A DNA stretch of 21,096 nt from an uncultured Erysipelotrichaceae bacterium. GTDB lineage: Bacteria > Bacillota_I > Bacilli_A > Erysipelotrichales > Coprobacillaceae. The notes beneath the pieces are model-generated. The model had not been told where the DNA came from, ran no database searches, and was given only the letters and a program-made list of their open reading frames with translations. The translations under genes and the position numbers were made by a program. Every line of letters begins with the position of its first letter. The first letter of the stretch is position 1. Shown here piece by piece: positions 7,937-16,119 of the stretch. The stretch is from positions 1-21,096 of the forward strand of contig URQL01000008.1 of the NCBI GenBank assembly GCA_900550005.1. Direction: 5' to 3'.

Positions 7937-8872
7937 GTGAAAGAATTATTTACAATAATAAATAAAAAAATAACGAAGAATAAACAGTATGCATGTTTTG
8001 ATTTTGATCATACATGTATTAATAATGATGTTCAAGAAATGGCATATATTTATCAAGTAGAAAATTTTAAATTGAACATGGTACCTCAAAAATTTAGAGA
8101 ACTACTTATTATTCATGAGTATTTTGATAAAGCGTATAAAATATATGAAAATCAAATGATTGCATTAGAACAAGAAGCTTTTAGTTTATATGAAAAGTTG
8201 TATAATGAAACGAATAAAGAAGAATTGGAACGTTTTAGTATTGTGATGCTTGCTTTATTCGAAGTAGCAGATAAAATGTGTGATTCTTATTTTACTTATC
8301 AATGGGTACTTCGATTGTTAGAAGATTATGATAAAGATGAAATTACTAAGATCGCTCATCTTGCATTTTTAGATAATTATCACCAAGATCATCAATTAAT
8401 CACAAAACATAGTGAATTACTAAGTACCTTTAATTTACAACCAAGATTATGTCGAGGTTTTAGGGCAAATCAAGAAACACTAGATATCTTACATTATTTA
8501 AAAGATCATCATATTGATGTTTATATGGTATCTGCTTCTTCTTTTGAAGTAATTAAAGGTATTTTAGATTTTGATGAATTTAAAGATCTATTTAATGAAA
8601 AGAATATGTTTGCTATTAAAATACATACACATAATCCAAACCATATTATCACAATTAAAGAAGGAAAAGAAAAATTAATCAATTTCTATTTAGCACCTTT
8701 ATATAATGATACACCTCCTATGTTATGTGCGGGAGATTCAACGGGTGATTTTTGGATGATGAAAATGCAAGGGCAAGAAGGTATTCGCGTTGTAGTGGGT
8801 CATAATCATTCTTTAAAAGAAGCACTTGAAAAAGAAAATATTAAATATATAAATATTGAAGAAACCATCTAA
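7937..8872 (+). CDS. HAD-superfamily phosphatase, large-cap (phosphoserine phosphatase-like) type
   Basis: A 311-residue HAD hydrolase with a GTG start (7937) placed 6 bases after AGGAAGG. The nucleophile motif FDFDHT has Asp22 and Asp24. VSAS near residue 200 gives motif 2, and GDSTGDFWMM near residue 272 gives motif 4 with its metal-binding Asp residues. About 140 residues between motif 1 and motif 2 form a helical cap, as in class C1 HADs such as phosphoserine phosphatase or phosphocholine phosphatase. The substrate cannot be deduced. The next gene, encoding a beta-helix protein, starts 67 bases downstream behind a likely promoter of its own, so the two may be separate units. No membrane segment or signal peptide. 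Confidence 0.85.
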   Translation: MKELFTIINKKITKNKQYACFDFDHTCINNDVQEMAYIYQVENFKLNMVPQKFRELLIIHEYFDKAYKIYENQMIALEQEAFSLYEKLYNETNKEELERFSIVMLALFEVADKMCDSYFTYQWVLRLLEDYDKDEITKIAHLAFLDNYHQDHQLITKHSELLSTFNLQPRLCRGFRANQETLDILHYLKDHHIDVYMVSASSFEVIKGILDFDEFKDLFNEKNMFAIKIHTHNPNHIITIKEGKEKLINFYLAPLYNDTPPMLCAGDSTGDFWMMKMQGQEGIRVVVGHNHSLKEALEKENIKYINIEETI

Positions 8873-8883
8873 ATTTACAATAT

Positions 8884-8911
8884 TTGAAATAAATAAAACA
8901 GAGATTATGAT
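8884..8911 (+). promoter_or_regulatory. candidate promoter for the hexapeptide-repeat protein
   Basis: TTGAAA (8884-8889) and TATGAT (8906-8911) are separated by 16 bases. They lie in the short gap between the HAD gene and the gene at 8940. Confidence 0.45.
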
Positions 8912-8939
8912 AAAATAGTTTAGGAAAGAAGGTTATAAG

Positions 8940-9605
8940 ATGTATACGATTAATGATATGTATGATTTAGATCATACTTTAGCAAGTAGTTATTTAAAAC
9001 AATTTACTTATCCTTGGGAAGCTTTAAAAGGAATTAAGGATTTAATTATTGAATTAGGAAGTCAATTATCAAGTGATGAATATACAGAAGTAAGTGAACA
9101 TGTTTGGGTTCATAAAGAAGCAACAGTATTTCCTAGTGCTTATTTAGGTGCACCTTGTATTATTGGTAAAGGAACAGAAGTAAGACATGGTGCATTTGTC
9201 AGAGGTAGTGCTTTAGTAGGAGAAAATTGTGTTGTAGGAAACTCTGTTGAATTAAAAAATGTAATTATCTTTGATAATGTACAAGTTCCTCATTATAATT
9301 ATGTAGGAGATTCTATTTTAGGATATAAATCTCATATGGGTGCAGGTTCAATTACAAGCAATGTAAAAAGTGATAAAACATTAGTTGTTGTTAAAGATAG
9401 AATCAATAGTGAACAAATTGAAACAGGATTAAAGAAAATGGGAGCTATGCTAGGTGACTTTGTAGAAGTGGGATGCAATAGTGTATTAAATCCTGGAACT
9501 GTGATTGGTAGACATTCTAATATTTATCCATTATCAAGAGTAAGAGGTGTTGTACCTGATCATAGTATTTTTAAAGCTGAAGATAATATTGTTAAAAAAA
9601 TATAA
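8940..9605 (+). CDS. left-handed beta-helix (hexapeptide-repeat) protein, GlmU/UDP-GlcNAc pyrophosphorylase-like
   Basis: A 221-residue protein whose ATG follows AGGAAAGAAGG. After about 55 residues of helical N-terminus, a series of hexapeptide turns runs through the protein: VHKEATVFPSAYLGAPCIIG, then KGTEVRHGAFVRGSALVGEN and CVVGNSVELKNVIIFDN. The stretch VPHYNYVGDSILGYKSHMGA with GSIT is like the acetyltransferase part of GlmU. This gives a LbH acyltransferase-type fold without the pyrophosphorylase Rossmann domain. Databases often label such short Firmicute proteins UDP-N-acetylglucosamine pyrophosphorylase; the sequence supports only the fold and a sugar-nucleotide-related acyl- or nucleotidyl-transfer role. 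A hairpin follows the stop. Confidence 0.8.
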   Translation: MYTINDMYDLDHTLASSYLKQFTYPWEALKGIKDLIIELGSQLSSDEYTEVSEHVWVHKEATVFPSAYLGAPCIIGKGTEVRHGAFVRGSALVGENCVVGNSVELKNVIIFDNVQVPHYNYVGDSILGYKSHMGAGSITSNVKSDKTLVVVKDRINSEQIETGLKKMGAMLGDFVEVGCNSVLNPGTVIGRHSNIYPLSRVRGVVPDHSIFKAEDNIVKKI

Positions 9606-9614
9606 AAAGTAATT

Positions 9615-9654
9615 AAAGTGGGGTTGAATTAAAAAAAACCTACTTTTTTAATTC
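9615..9654 (+). terminator. AT-rich overlapping hairpins, probable terminator after the beta-helix gene
   Basis: AAAGTGGG (9615-9622) can pair with CCTACTTT (9639-9646), one pair being G-T, and is followed by T residues. A perfect 11-bp alternative stem, GAATTAAAAAA (9626-9636) with TTTTTTAATTC (9644-9654), overlaps it. The two are mutually exclusive. Confidence 0.5.
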
Positions 9655-9687
9655 TACTGAAATCATGGGAGAAATTTTTAAAAAGAG

Positions 9688-9715
9688 TTGATTAAAAAGT
9701 GAAATATAGTATAAT
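9688..9715 (+). promoter_or_regulatory. promoter of the capsule-control operon
   Basis: TTGATT (9688-9693) and a consensus TATAAT (9710-9715) are spaced by 16 bases, 36 bases before the first gene of the operon. No upstream gene is read through because a hairpin precedes it. Confidence 0.65.
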
Positions 9716-9751
9716 AAATTCGGCTTATTAAAAATATGGGAGGACTATAAA

Positions 9752-11185
9752 ATGCAAAATAGAATAAGCAAAGGCTTTGATATTTTATTATGCATCTTAC
9801 AATTATGTATTAGTAGCTACCTTGTATATAGTGTTCGTCAATTAATACCTAGTAGTTATTTAATGATTGTATGTGCTGTTCTTATTTTATTAATGATTTT
9901 ATCATTCTTTTTATTAATAAAAAAAGGATCAAAAACAAAAAACTTAATTGGAAAAATTATTTCACTTATTATATGTATAGCTCTAATTTTTGGTTCAGCA
10001 ACAATATTTGATGGATTTAAGGCATTAAATAATATTACAGATGGAAATTATCAAACACATGTTGTATCAGTAATTGTTAAAAGTGATTCAAGTTATAATG
10101 AATTAAAAGATTTAGCAGGTAAAACTATTGGGGCAGTAAATAATGATTCTACTTATGTCAGTCAAGCAAAAGATGAAATTAAAAATACAGAACAAGTAGA
10201 AGTGAATTATGAAGCAATCGATACATTTGATTTATTATTAGAAGCTTTAAATAATGATGACGTAGATGCTATCATTTTAAATGAAGCTTATCGAGGTGTA
10301 ATGGATGAATTAGACATAGATTTTAATGATCATACACGTACAATTTATCAATATGAAGTAAAAGAAGAAATTGAACCTACCTCAACAGGTACAAATGTAG
10401 CTAAAGACACTTTTAGTGTATACATATCAGGAATTGATACCTATGGACCAGTTTCAACGGTTGCTAGATCAGATGTTAATATGATCGTTACAGTTAATCC
10501 ACAAACGAAACAAATTTTACTTACAAGTATTCCAAGAGATTATTATGTTCCTCTAGCAACAAGTGGAATGAATGATAAACTTACTCATTCAGGTATTTAT
10601 GGTATTAATGAAACAGTAAGTACAATGGAAAATCTTTTAGGAATCAATATTGATTATTACATAAGAATAAATTTTAGTTCATTAATTAAAGTCGTTGACG
10701 CATTAGGTGGTGTAGAAGTTTATTCTGATCGAGCATTAACATTAAGCAATTTTAATATTCAAGAAGGTATGAATCACATGAATGGAGAAATGGCTTTACG
10801 TTATTCAAGAGAACGTTACTCTTACAGTGAAGGGGATCGTCATCGTGTGCAAAATCAACAAGAAGTCATTACAGGTATTATCAATAAGATGCTAACACCA
10901 GCACTTCTTTCAAACTATTCACAAATTTTAGATTCAGTTGGTGATGCAATGGAAATGACTTTAACGACAACAGATATTTCTCGTTTAATTCAAATGCAAT
11001 TAAATGATAATGCTTCTTGGCAAATCATGCGTTATTCTTTAAATGGTTCAGGTAGTATGTCAACAACTTGCTATTCTATGCCAGGATATAATTTATATGT
11101 TATGATTCCATATGAAGAAACAGTTAGTCAAGCTTCTAGCTATATTCAAGATATGGAAAATGGAAATAAAATTACAGTTAATTAG
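9752..11185 (+). CDS. LytR-CpsA-Psr (LCP) family glycopolymer ligase with substrate-binding-like insert
   Basis: A 477-residue membrane protein whose ATG follows GGGAGG. Three membrane spans (about 10-30, 33-56, 67-86) precede an extracellular part. Residues about 103-200 (NELKDLAGKTIGAVNNDSTY, later DVDAIILNEAY) resemble one lobe of a periplasmic substrate-binding protein. Residues about 221-375 form the LCP domain, with ISGIDTYG, the conserved ARSDVNM (RSD 239-241), SIPRDYYV (PRD 261-263), NYY-type strand segments and RYSRERY. LCP enzymes move lipid-linked glycopolymers onto peptidoglycan; the Arg/Asp residues that hold the pyrophosphate are present. It heads an operon with cpsC-, cpsB- and cpsD-like genes, as in streptococcal capsule loci, which supports a role in attaching capsule or exopolysaccharide. 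The exact polymer is unknown. Confidence 0.92.
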   Translation: MQNRISKGFDILLCILQLCISSYLVYSVRQLIPSSYLMIVCAVLILLMILSFFLLIKKGSKTKNLIGKIISLIICIALIFGSATIFDGFKALNNITDGNYQTHVVSVIVKSDSSYNELKDLAGKTIGAVNNDSTYVSQAKDEIKNTEQVEVNYEAIDTFDLLLEALNNDDVDAIILNEAYRGVMDELDIDFNDHTRTIYQYEVKEEIEPTSTGTNVAKDTFSVYISGIDTYGPVSTVARSDVNMIVTVNPQTKQILLTSIPRDYYVPLATSGMNDKLTHSGIYGINETVSTMENLLGINIDYYIRINFSSLIKVVDALGGVEVYSDRALTLSNFNIQEGMNHMNGEMALRYSRERYSYSEGDRHRVQNQQEVITGIINKMLTPALLSNYSQILDSVGDAMEMTLTTTDISRLIQMQLNDNASWQIMRYSLNGSGSMSTTCYSMPGYNLYVMIPYEETVSQASSYIQDMENGNKITVN

Positions 11186-11194
11186 GAGAAAACA

Positions 11195-11878
11195 ATGGAT
11201 ACAGTAGAAAATAATGAAGAAATTGAAATTGATTTAAAGGAATTGTTACTTACTTTAAAAGCAAAATGGAAATTTATTGCTCTTACAACAATTATTGTTG
11301 GAATTGTGGCTGGAGCATTTACAATTGGTTTTATTGATAAAAAATATTCTTCAACATCAAGAATTTATCTAAAACCAAAAGTAACTGAAGGGATGGTAGA
11401 TTATTCTACAGTCAATTCAAATGATAAAATGGTTAATAACTATGTCGAAATTATGAAGGGTGATACAGTTTTATCTGCAGTAGCAGGTAATGTTGGAGTA
11501 GAAAATAGTGTTGTTAAAGAGGCATTATCTGTAGGAGCTGAAACCAATACACAAATCATTAAAGTAACAGCAACAACAACAGATGCTGGATTAAGTCAAG
11601 CTATTGTACAAAATACAATTGATGTATTTTATCGTGAAATGCAAACAACTTTACAAATTGATAACATTGCTATATTAGATGAAGCTAAAATCAATGAAAC
11701 GCCTGTTTCACCAAGTCTTACAAAAAATATTGCAATTGGGTTATTATTAGGATTAGTAGGAAGTTGTGGTGTTGTCTTTGTACAATTTATGTTAGATACA
11801 CGTATTAAAAATAAAGATCAAGTAGAACAATACTTAGGTGTTCCTGCACTAGGTGTTGTGCCATGGTATAAAGATTAA
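11195..11878 (+). CDS. cpsC: CpsC-like polysaccharide chain-length regulator, activator of the tyrosine kinase
   Basis: A 227-residue Wzz/YveK-family protein. The N-terminal cytoplasmic tail is short. Span 1 lies at about 26-48, an extracellular loop of about 120 residues follows, and span 2 is near 172-198 after the proline-containing motif NETPVSPS, typical of polysaccharide copolymerases. The C-terminal cytoplasmic stretch ends in GVVPWYKD. In Gram-positive capsule systems this protein sets polymer length and provides the activating tail for the separate BY-kinase, encoded here two genes downstream. AGGAG precedes the ATG by 6 bases. The stop overlaps the next start (TAATG), so translation is coupled. 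Confidence 0.92.
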   Translation: MDTVENNEEIEIDLKELLLTLKAKWKFIALTTIIVGIVAGAFTIGFIDKKYSSTSRIYLKPKVTEGMVDYSTVNSNDKMVNNYVEIMKGDTVLSAVAGNVGVENSVVKEALSVGAETNTQIIKVTATTTDAGLSQAIVQNTIDVFYREMQTTLQIDNIAILDEAKINETPVSPSLTKNIAIGLLLGLVGSCGVVFVQFMLDTRIKNKDQVEQYLGVPALGVVPWYKD

Positions 11879-12660
11879 TGAATTTTGTCGATCTTCATAC
11901 TCATCTTGCATGGGGAATTGATGATGGCTATCCAACTAAAGAAGACACGATAAAAGCTTTAGTAAAGATGGCCAATCAAAATGTAAAATACGTTGTTTCT
12001 ACACCACATTTTATACCAGGACAAACAAAAGAAGTTGTTGAAAATATGAATCGAAGAATTCAAGAATTACAACAATTGGCCAAACAATACAATATCACGA
12101 TTATAAAAGGATGCGAATTGTTTTTAAATCATGATTATTTAGAAATGTTAGATCAAAAATTAGTTAATACAATTGGTGATACAAACTATTTACTAGCTGA
12201 GTTTAATGTTACACGAAAACTTGGCAGTAAAGAAGATGTTGAAGAAAGATTATACGAATTAACGGTTCGTGGATATCAAGTCGTTGTAGCTCATGTAGAA
12301 CGCTACTTCCATGAAAAAATGGATATTGAAAGAGTTCGTAATTGGGTAAATGAAGGTTATGTTATTCAGATGAATACTTCTAGTCTATTAGGTATTCATG
12401 GTTCACAAGTGCAAAAAAATGCAATTGCATTGCTTGACGAAGGCTTAGTACATGTTATTGGCACAGATACACATCGTCCTGATGGAAAAAGAGATCCAAA
12501 TTTAGATCAAGCTTATCAATGGTTATGTGACCATTATTCTAAAAAAACGGCTGATTTATTATGTTGTGTAAATGGTGTTCATATTTTAAATGGTGAACCT
12601 GTTGAAACATTAGAACCAGTACAAAAATCATTTTTTAAGAAACTATTTAAAAGGAGATAA
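11878..12660 (+). CDS. cpsB: CpsB/YwqE-like PHP-domain tyrosine-protein phosphatase
   Basis: A 260-residue PHP-fold metal-dependent phosphatase. Candidate metal ligands are in the expected places: DLHTHLAWGIDDG (His7, His9), STPHF (His44), GCE (Glu80), VAHVERY (His139) and GTDTHRP (Asp197, His199). In capsule loci this enzyme removes phosphates from the C-terminal tyrosines of the BY-kinase and so sets polymerisation rate; it acts in the cytoplasm at the membrane face. It starts on the last base of the cpsC stop codon (TAATG). The final residues (KKLFKRR) are basic. The ribosome-binding site of the next gene (AAGGAG) lies at its end. All key residues are intact. Confidence 0.93.
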   Translation: MNFVDLHTHLAWGIDDGYPTKEDTIKALVKMANQNVKYVVSTPHFIPGQTKEVVENMNRRIQELQQLAKQYNITIIKGCELFLNHDYLEMLDQKLVNTIGDTNYLLAEFNVTRKLGSKEDVEERLYELTVRGYQVVVAHVERYFHEKMDIERVRNWVNEGYVIQMNTSSLLGIHGSQVQKNAIALLDEGLVHVIGTDTHRPDGKRDPNLDQAYQWLCDHYSKKTADLLCCVNGVHILNGEPVETLEPVQKSFFKKLFKRR

Positions 12661-12662
12661 AA

Positions 12663-13382
12663 ATGTTTAAGAAAAAAGTAAAAAGTAACGCTAGTAATAA
12701 CAAGATTATTACTTTAACAAATTCAAATTCACAATTTAATTATTCAGAAGTTTATCGCCAAATTAAAACAAGTATTGATTATTCAAACATTTCTAAAGGA
12801 ACAAAAGTGATCAACATCACTTCAACAATGCCTGGGGAAGGAAAAACAACAACAGCTTTGAATTTAGCTGTCACTTATGCTGGATTCTATGAAAATGTTT
12901 TATTAATTGATTGTGACTTTAGAAAACCTCAAATTCATAAATATTTCAAATTATCAAATAAAGAAGGATTATCAACATTATTATTAGAATATTCTCAAAG
13001 TGGTAAAATCAATACAAATTATTTTAAAAATATAAAACATAGTTCTTTTAAAAATAAATTAACGGTGTTACCTACAGGAACAAAAGTTCCTAACCCTACT
13101 GATTTATTAAGTTCAGCTACATTTAAAAATTTCTTAGAAGAACAAAAGAAAAACTTTGATTTTATTATTTTAGATTGCCCACCTATTGGTGCAGTAAGTG
13201 ATGCTATTCCAGTAGGAAATATTGTTGATGGAACAGTCTTTGTATGTTCAAGTGCTAAAACATCTAGAAAAGAAGCACATAGTGCTGTTGATCGATTAAA
13301 AGCAAGTGGATGTAATATTATTGGGGCAATTTTGACTCAAGCTGAAGAAAAACAAAGCGGACATTACGGATATTATTATTAA
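12663..13382 (+). CDS. cpsD: CpsD-like BY-family tyrosine kinase
   Basis: A 239-residue cytoplasmic ATPase domain of the bacterial tyrosine kinase (BY-kinase) type. Walker A is GEGKTTT (58-64), Walker A' is LLIDCDFRKPQ (Asp83 and Asp85), and Walker B is FIILDCPPIG. The C-terminus has the clustered tyrosines HYGYYY that are autophosphorylated. As usual in Gram-positive bacteria, the kinase is separate from its membrane activator (the cpsC product), and the phosphatase gene lies between them. Phosphorylation state controls assembly of the polysaccharide export complex. The ATG is preceded by AAGGAG. The stop overlaps the next gene start (TAATG). Confidence 0.94.
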   Translation: MFKKKVKSNASNNKIITLTNSNSQFNYSEVYRQIKTSIDYSNISKGTKVINITSTMPGEGKTTTALNLAVTYAGFYENVLLIDCDFRKPQIHKYFKLSNKEGLSTLLLEYSQSGKINTNYFKNIKHSSFKNKLTVLPTGTKVPNPTDLLSSATFKNFLEEQKKNFDFIILDCPPIGAVSDAIPVGNIVDGTVFVCSSAKTSRKEAHSAVDRLKASGCNIIGAILTQAEEKQSGHYGYYY

Positions 13383-13996
13383 TGAAAAAGCTTGTACAAG
13401 TTATTATTGTAATTGGATTAATTGCTTTTCTTGGTCTATGTGCTAATAAATTGATGAATAAAAAGCAAAAAGAAATTCAATTAAAACAAATGAATTTTGA
13501 CTTTGACATCAGTCAAAATTATTCAAATTCATTAGAAGATTACATTGATTTTAGTAATCAAAGTGACGAACAAAAACAAAATATTTTAAACAATGCTTCT
13601 CTTCAAATAACAGATCCTACTTATACTTATCCGCTAACAAGTGGACGTTATTCAGCCTATATTCAATATAATGATCATCGTTATTTCTTTACAATCACAA
13701 TTAAAGATACATCTGCTCCAGTTTTTATAGCTAGGGAAGATACGATTCATGTACCAATCACGCATGTTATTACGGATTATACACCATTCTTTACTGTAAC
13801 GGATGAATCCGCAATAACAATGTCTTATCAAGGAGATATTGACTTTTATTCACCTGGTGATTATGAAATAACAGCTATTGCTACAGATTCACAAGGAAAT
13901 CAAACCACTTATACACAAAACTTTACTGTAGATTGGGTATATACAGTTGAAGAGTTTAATCAAATGTGGTATCCAACACCTGAAGATGAAGGATAA
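13382..13996 (+). CDS. membrane-anchored Ig-like domain protein of the capsule operon
   Basis: A 204-residue protein with one N-terminal hydrophobic segment (about residues 4-22) after a KK start, then an extracellular part. LGLC is not a good lipobox, since the residue before Cys is Leu, so this is more likely a membrane anchor or signal peptide. Residues about 75-185 look like one or two Ig-like beta domains of the DUF5011/HYR type: DTSAPVFIARED, then SPGDYEITAIATDSQGNQTT. The final segment is acidic (PTPEDEG). The ATG is coupled to the kinase stop (TAATG), and the terminator stem overlaps its stop codon. It is probably a cell-surface accessory of the polysaccharide system; its function is unknown. 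Confidence 0.78.
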   Translation: MKKLVQVIIVIGLIAFLGLCANKLMNKKQKEIQLKQMNFDFDISQNYSNSLEDYIDFSNQSDEQKQNILNNASLQITDPTYTYPLTSGRYSAYIQYNDHRYFFTITIKDTSAPVFIAREDTIHVPITHVITDYTPFFTVTDESAITMSYQGDIDFYSPGDYEITAIATDSQGNQTTYTQNFTVDWVYTVEEFNQMWYPTPEDEG

Positions 13997-14021
13997 ATGA
14001 CTTGTCATTTATCTTTTTTTT
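13992..14021 (+). terminator. strong terminator ending the capsule-control operon
   Basis: GATAAATGAC (13992-14001) pairs perfectly with GTCATTTATC (14004-14013), leaving a CTTG-type tight loop, and is followed by eight T. The stop codon of the last gene is inside the left arm. Confidence 0.9.
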
Positions 14022-14036
14022 ATAGTTGAATTTTGT

Positions 14037-14042
14037 TATAAT
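14037..14042 (+). promoter_or_regulatory. candidate -10 box of the Cof-HAD gene
   Basis: A consensus TATAAT at 14037-14042, directly downstream of the terminator and 20 bases before the chosen start. The -35 region is a run of T and not convincing. Confidence 0.4.
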
Positions 14043-14061
14043 GGCAAAGAGGTGGTTTCTA

Positions 14062-14871
14062 GTGGCAATATTTATAACTGATTTAGATGGAACTTTGTTA
14101 GCTCCTTATAATACTTTAAGTAAAGAGGGAGTAAAAGTTATTCAAAAAGCAAGACAATTAGGGCATTCTATCTATTTTGCTACAGGAAGAAATTACAATC
14201 AAGTATCTCCTATCTTTATAAAATATGGATTAGAAATCGATGGTGTCATTTGTTTAAATGGTGCTTATGTTAAAGAAATGCTCGAACACCCATTACCTTT
14301 GGATTTTTATCCAACACTAAAACAATATATTCCATCATCATTTAAAATAACTTGTCATACATTGGATATGGTTTATCAAAATATGTCAATTAAACAAAAA
14401 TGTAAACAAGTAATCAAAGTGATTTTACGTTATGGAGATTATCGCTATCGTACTGCTCTTTCAAAATTAGATGATCAATCTCAAATATACAAAGTAGAAA
14501 TACAAAGTTCAGATTTAATAGCTGTAAAACAACTCTATCAAACCTTACAAACGCTTTTTAAAAATCAAGTTAATATTGTTTTAGGAAGCAGAGATAACAT
14601 TGAAATTACGGCATTGAAAGCCAGTAAATTAGATGCAATAATCGAACTTATGGAAATGAATCATTATTTAAAAGAAGAAATTTATGTATTTGGTGACAGT
14701 GGTAATGATGCAAGCATGCTTAATTATTTTGAAAATAGTTATGCCCCTGTTTCTGCTATGGAGTGTGCAAAAAAGGTGGCACAACATACCTGTTTGGATC
14801 CTAAACAGGATGGTGTTATTCAAATTATAAAACAAGTAATAGACCAAGAAAGGAAATATAAAAATGAGTAA
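14062..14871 (+). CDS. Cof-type HAD-superfamily phosphatase
   Basis: A 269-residue HAD phosphatase of the Cof/type IIB subfamily. Motif 1 is TDLDGTLL (nucleophile Asp7 and Asp9), then FATGRN in motif 2 and FGDSGNDASM in motif 4 (Asp212, Asp216). A cap of about 100 residues lies between motifs 2 and 3, including an NIEITA element. Family members dephosphorylate sugar phosphates, nucleotides or cofactors; the substrate is unknown. I chose GTG 14062 because AGAGGTGG lies 7 bases upstream and the nucleophile then starts at residue 7. Starts at ATG 14041 or TTG 14026 have no ribosome-binding site, and 14041 lies inside the -10 box. It overlaps the next gene by 8 bases. Confidence 0.88.
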   Translation: MAIFITDLDGTLLAPYNTLSKEGVKVIQKARQLGHSIYFATGRNYNQVSPIFIKYGLEIDGVICLNGAYVKEMLEHPLPLDFYPTLKQYIPSSFKITCHTLDMVYQNMSIKQKCKQVIKVILRYGDYRYRTALSKLDDQSQIYKVEIQSSDLIAVKQLYQTLQTLFKNQVNIVLGSRDNIEITALKASKLDAIIELMEMNHYLKEEIYVFGDSGNDASMLNYFENSYAPVSAMECAKKVAQHTCLDPKQDGVIQIIKQVIDQERKYKNE

Positions 14872-15652
14872 ACTCGATTTAAAGAAAGCAACAATTAATC
14901 AATTAGTAAAAGAATTAGCAAGTTATGGAATAATAATTTATCAAAAAATGATTCTTATTCAATATGCTAATAGCTATAACATTAAACAAGTGGAAAATAC
15001 GTTGATTCATCAATATGACAGTCAACTTAGACAAGTCGATGAAAAAACACAAACTTATTTAAGAAAATGTTTATTTGATTTATTAGATAAAATCATTAAA
15101 GAAGCTTATCCTGATCAAGAATTAATAGATCCTTATTATCTTAAAGAAACAATGAGTCATGATTTAACATTAGAACAATCTTTTAATTTAGTTGATAGTC
15201 TAATTCGATTAAATCAACTTCACCACGCAGATAGTTATGTAAGTTATTCTGATGAACATATTGGTGAAAAATTAATTGATGCATTAGATATGTCTTATAA
15301 AGGGGTAAGAATAGAAATAATAGAAAAACAAATTCACTCTTTACAAACCTTAATAGAAGAATATTCAAAGGATCAAGAAATCAATGTAGAAATTGAAAAA
15401 ATGATTTTAGAAAGAATTGCTTATATTGGAAATGAAGATGATATTACTATGGGAATTAGCCATGTTAAACAAAAATATTATATTTCACCTTATGCTATTT
15501 ATACTCCTGTACTTATTGGCTTAGTTGCTCGAGATGATCAAGAACTTGTTGATGTCTACTATAATAAAGCAAAACAATATATGATCAGTACAAAAGAGGA
15601 CGACATGTATAGTGATTTATTAGATAAAATATATGAAGAATATAAAAAATAG
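14864..15652 (+). CDS. hypothetical helical protein coupled to the Cof-HAD gene
   Basis: A 262-residue soluble protein that I do not recognise. It is mainly alpha-helical and rich in Lys, Glu, Ile and Tyr, with no signal peptide or membrane span. A region around 80-130 (NLVDSLIRLNQLHHADSYVS) and a second around 185-235 suggest repeated helical pairs. The ATG overlaps the upstream stop region by 8 bases (ATGAGTAA), and AAAGGA precedes it within the HAD gene, so the two are co-expressed. Its stop is in the stem of the bidirectional terminator. Function unknown; an adaptor or scaffold role would be speculative. Confidence 0.7.
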   Translation: MSKLDLKKATINQLVKELASYGIIIYQKMILIQYANSYNIKQVENTLIHQYDSQLRQVDEKTQTYLRKCLFDLLDKIIKEAYPDQELIDPYYLKETMSHDLTLEQSFNLVDSLIRLNQLHHADSYVSYSDEHIGEKLIDALDMSYKGVRIEIIEKQIHSLQTLIEEYSKDQEINVEIEKMILERIAYIGNEDDITMGISHVKQKYYISPYAIYTPVLIGLVARDDQELVDVYYNKAKQYMISTKEDDMYSDLLDKIYEEYKK

Positions 15653-15677
15653 ACTTATCTTAGGGTAAGTCTATTTT
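15646..15677. terminator. bidirectional terminator between convergent genes
   Basis: AAAATAGACTTA (15646-15657) pairs with TAAGTCTATTTT (15666-15677), with two more inner pairs closing on the loop TTAG. Both arms end in A/T runs, so it can serve either direction. It overlaps the stop codons of both flanking genes. Confidence 0.85.
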
Positions 15678-16104
15678 AATATACACTCCATTGAATTTGC
15701 TTGATGGATGAGCTATTTAATTTTAAATAATGTTTCTTACGATGTTTATCATGGATATAAAGTTGATAGTGATTATGATCTTGATCTGTAAAAAGGAAGT
15801 AAATCCCTTCATTATAGTAAGGGCAAAATCCATCAACAATAATCGTTTGATGATACCATAGATTGTTTTCTTCTTGAAAAGCAATTGAGTAAAGATAAGG
15901 AACGTTAACAAAATTAAATTGATTTCCTACTTCTAATAAATGAGAAATTTGAAAAAAGTCATCTTCTTTATCTATAATTATTTCTTGCATAGGTACAAGT
16001 TTTCGAGAAGATTTCCCATGGATGGTATATTGATGAAAACTTGCTGGAATTTGAACATAGGCTTTCTTTATGTCAAATTCATTTTGTAATTGATAATCTG
16101 ACAT
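15676..16104 (-). CDS. hypothetical protein, 142 residues, downstream of the MFS transporter gene
   Basis: I do not recognise this family. The protein is aromatic-rich (Tyr, Phe, His) with beta-like segments (EGIYFLFTDQDHNHYQLYIH near the middle) and no membrane span or signal peptide. The ATG is preceded by AAAGGAG on the minus strand (16114-16120), which overlaps the stop codon of the transporter gene, so the two are co-transcribed and probably coupled. It could be a small ligand-binding or accessory protein for the transporter, but this is only a guess from position. Confidence 0.65.
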   Translation of the reverse strand: MSDYQLQNEFDIKKAYVQIPASFHQYTIHGKSSRKLVPMQEIIIDKEDDFFQISHLLEVGNQFNFVNVPYLYSIAFQEENNLWYHQTIIVDGFCPYYNEGIYFLFTDQDHNHYQLYIHDKHRKKHYLKLNSSSIKQIQWSVY

Positions 16105-16119
16105 AGTTTGTAACTCCTT

